64,000 nt of DNA, from NCBI GenBank assembly GCA_024234855.1, contig JACKNN010000001.1, positions 682,001 to 746,000 on the forward strand, written 5' to 3'. Below, piece after piece: positions 60,120 through 64,000 of the stretch (positions are counted from its first letter, which is position 1; each line of letters opens with the position of its first letter). The stretch comes from Pseudomonadales bacterium (GTDB lineage Bacteria; Pseudomonadota; Gammaproteobacteria; Pseudomonadales; Halieaceae). The notes below the pieces were generated by a model, which was not told where the DNA came from, did not search any database, and worked only from the letters and a program-made list of their open reading frames with translations. Both the position numbers and the translations under genes were made by a program.

Positions 60120-61889
60120 ATGTCGCCTCCACCAGCACAATCGTCTGCGCCCCGCTCACCCCCGATGAGCGGCGGGCGCCTGCTGTGCCTTGGGCTGCTG
60201 TTCCTGCTGGCTTTTTTGCCACGCCTGTACAGCGCCCAGGCACTGGGTTGGCACTGGGACTACCCCGGCAGTTTTACCCTGGTCAATTTCGATGAAGGCG
60301 GGTCCTGTCGGGCCGCCCTTGACGGCTTCGGCTACTCGCCCTTTGTCGGTCGCCAGACCATTGCGCTGGCCGATCTGCTGGGGCTGGGCCCGCCTGCCGG
60401 TATCGCCGGTGACGCGCAGGCAGTGAAAGCCTACTGCCACAGTCCGGGGCATATCATGGCGGCGCGCAGCTACTCGGCGCTCACCGGTGCGCTCACTGCC
60501 GTGGTGGTGGTGCTGCTCACGCTGATGCTTGTGCCGGCCCGGCCGGGCGTGGCCTGGGCGGCAGGTGCGCTGCTCGCCATTTCCGGTTTCCATATCAGTG
60601 AATCCCACACCGGCACAGTGGACGCGCCCTCGGTGTTTTTTATCTACAGCTTCTTCGCGTTGATGGTGTATGCGGTCAGCAGGCGGCGCGGCCTGCTGGC
60701 CGCCAGCCCGCTGCTGCTGGTGCCCGCGATCTGGGCCAAGTACTGGGTGTTTGCCCTGTTTTCCTATGCCGCGGTGCTGCCCCTCAGCGCCTGGCAGTAC
60801 CTCAGTCACGGTATGGGTACGGGTCGCATTGCCCTGGTCGTGGTCGCCACCGCGGTGATGTTCGGCCTGCTCAGTACCGCCGATTTCCAGCAGGCAGGCC
60901 TCTATCCGCTGCTGGCGCTGTGGTACCTGGTCATTCCCTGGCGCGCGATTCACCGGCCCATGGTCGTTTGCTGGTTGCTCATCCCCGTGCTCGCCTGCGC
61001 CCTGAGCCGGATAGACCTCGTTGCCAGTTACACCACGGGTGGCCTCGAAGGCGCGTTCGGCAGTGGCTACGGTGCCATCGGCTGGCACAAGTGGCTGCGT
61101 AACCTGCTGAACCTGCCGCTGGTGCTGCTGCTCGGCCTGGGCCTGCCGGCCTGCCTGTTTATCCCCGCCGGTGCGCGCGCCCTGGCGGCCGAGCGCGGCG
61201 CAGCGCGGGCCTGGTTGTGCCTGGCGCCCATTCCGGTATTCGCCCTGTACATGGCCTTTGTTGCCCCGGTCACCTATTACCGCCATTACCTCGCGCTGCT
61301 GCCCGCGGGTGCGATACTCGCGGCGCTCGGCGTGTTCGCCACACCCTGGGCCGCTCGGCGCTGGTTTATGGCGCTGTTTTTCCTGTGGCCGACGCTGCTC
61401 GCGGTGGACCTGGTGGGGGACTACTATCACGATCCACGGATCGCGCTGCGCCAGTGGTACCGGGACCATGCGGAAGCCCGGGTATTCTTCAGCTACTATG
61501 TCAATCCGCCGGCGGGGCGCGGCAACAACCGCCTGTTCCAACCCGAGTACGCGGCTGGCGACGCGGCTGAGCTGCGACGGGGTCAGTACCTGATTCTCAG
61601 TGAAAACTGGTACGACACGGCATTTGCCAATGAATTGAACGGCCCGCTTACCGGGGATCTCTCGCGGCTGATAAAGACAAAGCCGGAATATGCGCATTTT
61701 TACCGGGACACGCTCGCGGGGCGTCAGCCCGGCCTGGTGCAGGAGCAGCTCATAGCGGTGGACAATTTTATGCCCGAGCTACTGTTGCACCGATATTTTT
61801 ACGGTACCTTCCAGCTCTTTGTTGGCGACCTGCGAATATTTCGCATAGATGGCCCGCGGGGAGATTCATACAAGCAAGATGAGGAATAG
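60120..61889 (+). CDS. GT-C-type membrane glycosyltransferase-like protein
   Basis: A 589-residue polytopic protein with about ten hydrophobic helices. The first external loop holds WHWDYPGSFTLVNFDEGGSC, with an acidic pair in the position of the catalytic Asp of ArnT/PMT-type transferases that use polyprenyl-phosphate sugars. The distal third is soluble (RQWYRDHAEARVFFSYYVNP). It is followed after three bases by an SDR gene and then another GT-C-like gene, suggesting a surface-glycan or lipid-modification unit. The sugar and acceptor are unknown. Confidence 0.75.
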   Translation: MSPPPAQSSAPRSPPMSGGRLLCLGLLFLLAFLPRLYSAQALGWHWDYPGSFTLVNFDEGGSCRAALDGFGYSPFVGRQTIALADLLGLGPPAGIAGDAQAVKAYCHSPGHIMAARSYSALTGALTAVVVVLLTLMLVPARPGVAWAAGALLAISGFHISESHTGTVDAPSVFFIYSFFALMVYAVSRRRGLLAASPLLLVPAIWAKYWVFALFSYAAVLPLSAWQYLSHGMGTGRIALVVVATAVMFGLLSTADFQQAGLYPLLALWYLVIPWRAIHRPMVVCWLLIPVLACALSRIDLVASYTTGGLEGAFGSGYGAIGWHKWLRNLLNLPLVLLLGLGLPACLFIPAGARALAAERGAARAWLCLAPIPVFALYMAFVAPVTYYRHYLALLPAGAILAALGVFATPWAARRWFMALFFLWPTLLAVDLVGDYYHDPRIALRQWYRDHAEARVFFSYYVNPPAGRGNNRLFQPEYAAGDAAELRRGQYLILSENWYDTAFANELNGPLTGDLSRLIKTKPEYAHFYRDTLAGRQPGLVQEQLIAVDNFMPELLLHRYFYGTFQLFVGDLRIFRIDGPRGDSYKQDEE

Positions 61890-61892
61890 GGT

Positions 61893-62726
61893 GTGCAGGA
61901 ACTAACAGGTAAAGTGGCGGTTATCACGGGTGCCGGTTCGGGGATAGGCGAGGGTATTGCCCGGGCAGCGGCAGACGCCGGAATGAAAGTGGTTGTCGCC
62001 GATATCGACCCTGGCAGTGCACAGGCAGTGGCCGGTGAACTCGCCTCACGGGGCGCGCGGTCGCTGGCGGTGCATGTGGACGTGGCCGACCTGGCGTCGG
62101 TCACAGCGCTGCGTGATGCCGCCGTGGCGCACTTTGGCGCTGTACACCTGCTGTGCAATAACGCCGGTGTGTGGCTGGGGGCACTGATGCAGAAGGCCGA
62201 TATCAAGGATTGGCAGTACCTGATCAACGTCAATCTCTATGGGGTAATTCACGGGGTGAAGACCTTTCTGCCGTTGCTGCTGGAGCAGGGTGAAGGCCAC
62301 ATTGTGAATACCGCCTCTGTGGGTGGCCTGATTTCCGGCCCGCCGGAGGGGCTTTATACAACCACCAAGTTTGCCGTTGTCGGCCTCTCCGAGGCGCTGC
62401 TGCTGGAGGTGGCGGGGCAGGGCGTCGGCGTCTCGGTCTTATGCCCGGGGTTGACCAACACCAACCTGATCACCCGGTCCTTTGCTGTGCGACCCGAATC
62501 GGTCGATTCGGGCATAGATCACCAACAGCCTGCACCAGACGTGGCCAGTGGTATTTCCCCACTGGTGATGGGCCTGCAGGTACTGGATGCCGTGCGAGAG
62601 GGCGGATTTTATATCATCACCCACGATGATTACCGGGACATTATCCGGATGCGCCACGATGGCATCCTCGCTGCCCTGGATGCACATGCCGCGCGTTACG
62701 GTTCAACCTCGGCAACCGGGAAATGA
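61893..62726 (+). CDS. short-chain dehydrogenase/reductase
   Basis: A 277-residue SDR starting from GTG, three bases after the preceding stop. The cofactor site is VITGAGSGIGEGIARA, with ADIDPGS after it, LCNNAGVWLG, the catalytic Ser in NTASVGGLISG and Tyr/Lys in GLYTTTKFAVVGLS. The first basic residue is absent and Asp follows beta-2, favouring NAD+ over NADP+. Its position between two GT-C-like genes suggests a link with the same pathway, but substrate is unknown. Confidence 0.86.
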   Translation: MQELTGKVAVITGAGSGIGEGIARAAADAGMKVVVADIDPGSAQAVAGELASRGARSLAVHVDVADLASVTALRDAAVAHFGAVHLLCNNAGVWLGALMQKADIKDWQYLINVNLYGVIHGVKTFLPLLLEQGEGHIVNTASVGGLISGPPEGLYTTTKFAVVGLSEALLLEVAGQGVGVSVLCPGLTNTNLITRSFAVRPESVDSGIDHQQPAPDVASGISPLVMGLQVLDAVREGGFYIITHDDYRDIIRMRHDGILAALDAHAARYGSTSATGK

Positions 62727-62756
62727 TCTGGTTGCGGGCTCGCCAGTGGTGAGCGG

Positions 62757-64000
62757 ATGACCCCCGGGGCGAGGGCGGTCGATGTCGCAAACCTGCTGTT
62801 GCTGGTCGCGGCCGGTCTGCTGTTCCTGTCATTCGGCTACACCGAGATGGCCGGCTCGGATATGTGGTGGCATATCGCCGCCGGGCGCGAGCTGGTGCAG
62901 ACCGGCACCCTGTGGATGGTGGATGACTGGTCCTTCACCGCCCATGGCAGGGACTGGCTCAACCACGAGTGGCTGTCAGACCTGCTCTATTACGGTTGGG
63001 TGAGCGCCTGGGGTGTGCAGAGCCTGGTCTACTGGAAGTGGCTGGTGATTGTCGCCACCTTTGTCATGCTCATGGTCGCGCTGGCGCGGGCCGGCGGCAG
63101 CCCGCTGGCGGCGCTGGTGTGTGCCGGTTTTGCCATTGCCAATGCGGCGCCCTTCCTGGATGTGCGCCCCCATCTGTACTCCCTGCTGGGCTTCAGCCTG
63201 CTGTTACTGCTGCGGCTGCGGCGCGACGCGCCCGCCTGGCTGATGGCGCTGGTGTTTATTGTCTGGGTAAACCTGCACGGCGGGTTTTTCTTCGGCCTGA
63301 TGGCCCTGGGTATCCTGCTCTTTCCCTGGCGCGAGCCCACTGTCGCGGGGGTTCGCAGCGCCCTGCTCGTCGGCGCGATATGCCTGCTGGCCAGCGCCCT
63401 CAATCCCTCCGGCCTGAAGGTGTTCCTGTACCCGCTGACCTACGCTTTCAATGAGGCCTCGCCCTTCCGGGGCATTGGCGAGTGGCTGTCGCCGTTGAAA
63501 CCCGGGGGCATCACCTCGCCCCTGTTCTTCTACCTGATGTGGCTGCCGGGGCTGGGGCTGGCGTATTTTGTGCCGGCGGTGCGGCGCGTGGTGGATGTGC
63601 CCTGGGAGGGTATTGCGCTCACTGCACTGACCCTGGCGATGGCGCTGACCAGTCGCCGCTTCATTCCCCTGTTCGGCATGTCGCTGGCACTGATGTTGTG
63701 CCCCCTGCTGGCCCTGGGGCTGCACAAACTGCGTCTCGAGCGCGCCAGCGGCGCGCTGGCACTGCTGGTGCTGGTGTATGCGCTGCTGCGCTGGTTGCCC
63801 TACCCGGTACAATCGGCACCGGCCTTTCATTACCTGACCGCCGAGTACAGCTATCCGGTGGACATGCTGGATTTCATTGAGGCCAACGGCATCGCCGGCA
63901 ATGTCTATGCGCTGTGGAACTGGGGCGGTTATATCCACTGGCGCACCGACGGCAGGCTGAAAGTGTATGTGGACGGTCGCGCCGACACCATTTATGACGG
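62757..64000 (+). CDS. large polytopic membrane protein, GT-C-like (3' end outside window)
   Basis: About 414 codons are visible with no stop before the right edge. The protein begins MTPGARAVDVANLLLLVAAG, has an external loop with SDMWWHIAAGRELVQTG and DWSFTAHGRDWLNHEWLSD, and about nine to ten hydrophobic helices, then a soluble part starting near VDMLDFIEANGIAGNVYALW, ending at VDGRADTIYDG. This pattern occurs in GT-C-like transferases and polymerase-type membrane proteins. ATG 62757 has a GGTGAG stretch upstream. It follows the SDR gene after 30 bases and is probably in the same operon. Confidence 0.75.
   Translation, partial: MTPGARAVDVANLLLLVAAGLLFLSFGYTEMAGSDMWWHIAAGRELVQTGTLWMVDDWSFTAHGRDWLNHEWLSDLLYYGWVSAWGVQSLVYWKWLVIVATFVMLMVALARAGGSPLAALVCAGFAIANAAPFLDVRPHLYSLLGFSLLLLLRLRRDAPAWLMALVFIVWVNLHGGFFFGLMALGILLFPWREPTVAGVRSALLVGAICLLASALNPSGLKVFLYPLTYAFNEASPFRGIGEWLSPLKPGGITSPLFFYLMWLPGLGLAYFVPAVRRVVDVPWEGIALTALTLAMALTSRRFIPLFGMSLALMLCPLLALGLHKLRLERASGALALLVLVYALLRWLPYPVQSAPAFHYLTAEYSYPVDMLDFIEANGIAGNVYALWNWGGYIHWRTDGRLKVYVDGRADTIYD

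Noticed and set aside
60156..61697. Long open frame antisense to the GT-C-like gene (513 codons, minus strand)
   Set aside because: The product is a Gln/His/Arg-rich low-complexity sequence with no domain; the sense frame has clear membrane helices.

Overview
The window is a high-GC (about 60 percent or more by eye), densely packed chromosomal segment of a marine-type gammaproteobacterium. I would place it near the Halieaceae/Cellvibrionales because it combines TonB receptors, Rieske and SCP2-thiolase catabolism, SnoaL-like proteins, carotenoid oxygenase and a PlsB/GpsA phospholipid cluster; this placement is inference from gene content only. About 48 protein-coding genes are supported. No tRNA, rRNA, CRISPR array, transposase or phage gene was seen, so the window looks like ordinary chromosome with an adaptable catabolic repertoire.

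Layout. 1-2745: left-pointing oppA-oppB-oppC peptide importer, cut at the left edge. 2863-9244: central carbon genes: a small citrate synthase, a divergent LysR regulator followed by a GlpD-type glycerol-3-phosphate dehydrogenase, a SnoaL-like protein, and an unusual 579-residue isocitrate dehydrogenase with an internal duplication. 9419-22691: a putative agmatine/putrescine locus: SpuC-type aminotransferase, divergent gamma-glutamylputrescine synthetase, TonB receptor, two tandem exported amidohydrolases, a TPR-sulfotransferase, agmatinase and a LuxR/NarL-type regulator. Three promoters in this block carry a 7-2-7 dyad of the kind bound by NarL/LuxR helix-turn-helix proteins, which suggests one local regulon.

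23024-26213: carotenoid/stilbene oxygenase coupled to a PaaN-like aldehyde dehydrogenase. 26301-36594: M48 lipoprotein peptidase, a Rieske oxygenase with gamma-glutamyltransferase, a membrane transporter with a Tat-signal aldo/keto reductase, and a tightly overlapped acyl-CoA synthetase / SCP2-thiolase / thiolase operon, with an LLM oxidoreductase on the other side of its promoter. 38096-43622: PilZ protein, then a TonB receptor plus tannase-like esterase, divergent from a double HxlR regulator. 43665-45447: DUF1295 membrane reductase-like protein and an SDR.

45510-51491: PBP7-type peptidase and a phospholipid operon (HAD-PlsC fusion, PlsB, GpsA); the PlsC fusion ends in a histone-H1-like Ala/Lys tail encoded by nine perfect hexanucleotide repeats. 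52023-59832: exported SDR, exported SAM methyltransferase, SnoaL protein, LOG-family protein, an SLC12-like cation-chloride transporter, an MFS transporter and a small membrane protein. 60120-64000: two large GT-C-like polytopic membrane proteins with an SDR between them, the last cut by the right edge.

The most promising points for follow-up are the duplicated isocitrate dehydrogenase, the LuxR-dyad polyamine regulon, the double HxlR/zinc-ribbon regulator, the repeat-encoded basic tail on the acyltransferase, the thiolase lacking its second catalytic cysteine, and the group of exported cofactor-dependent enzymes.
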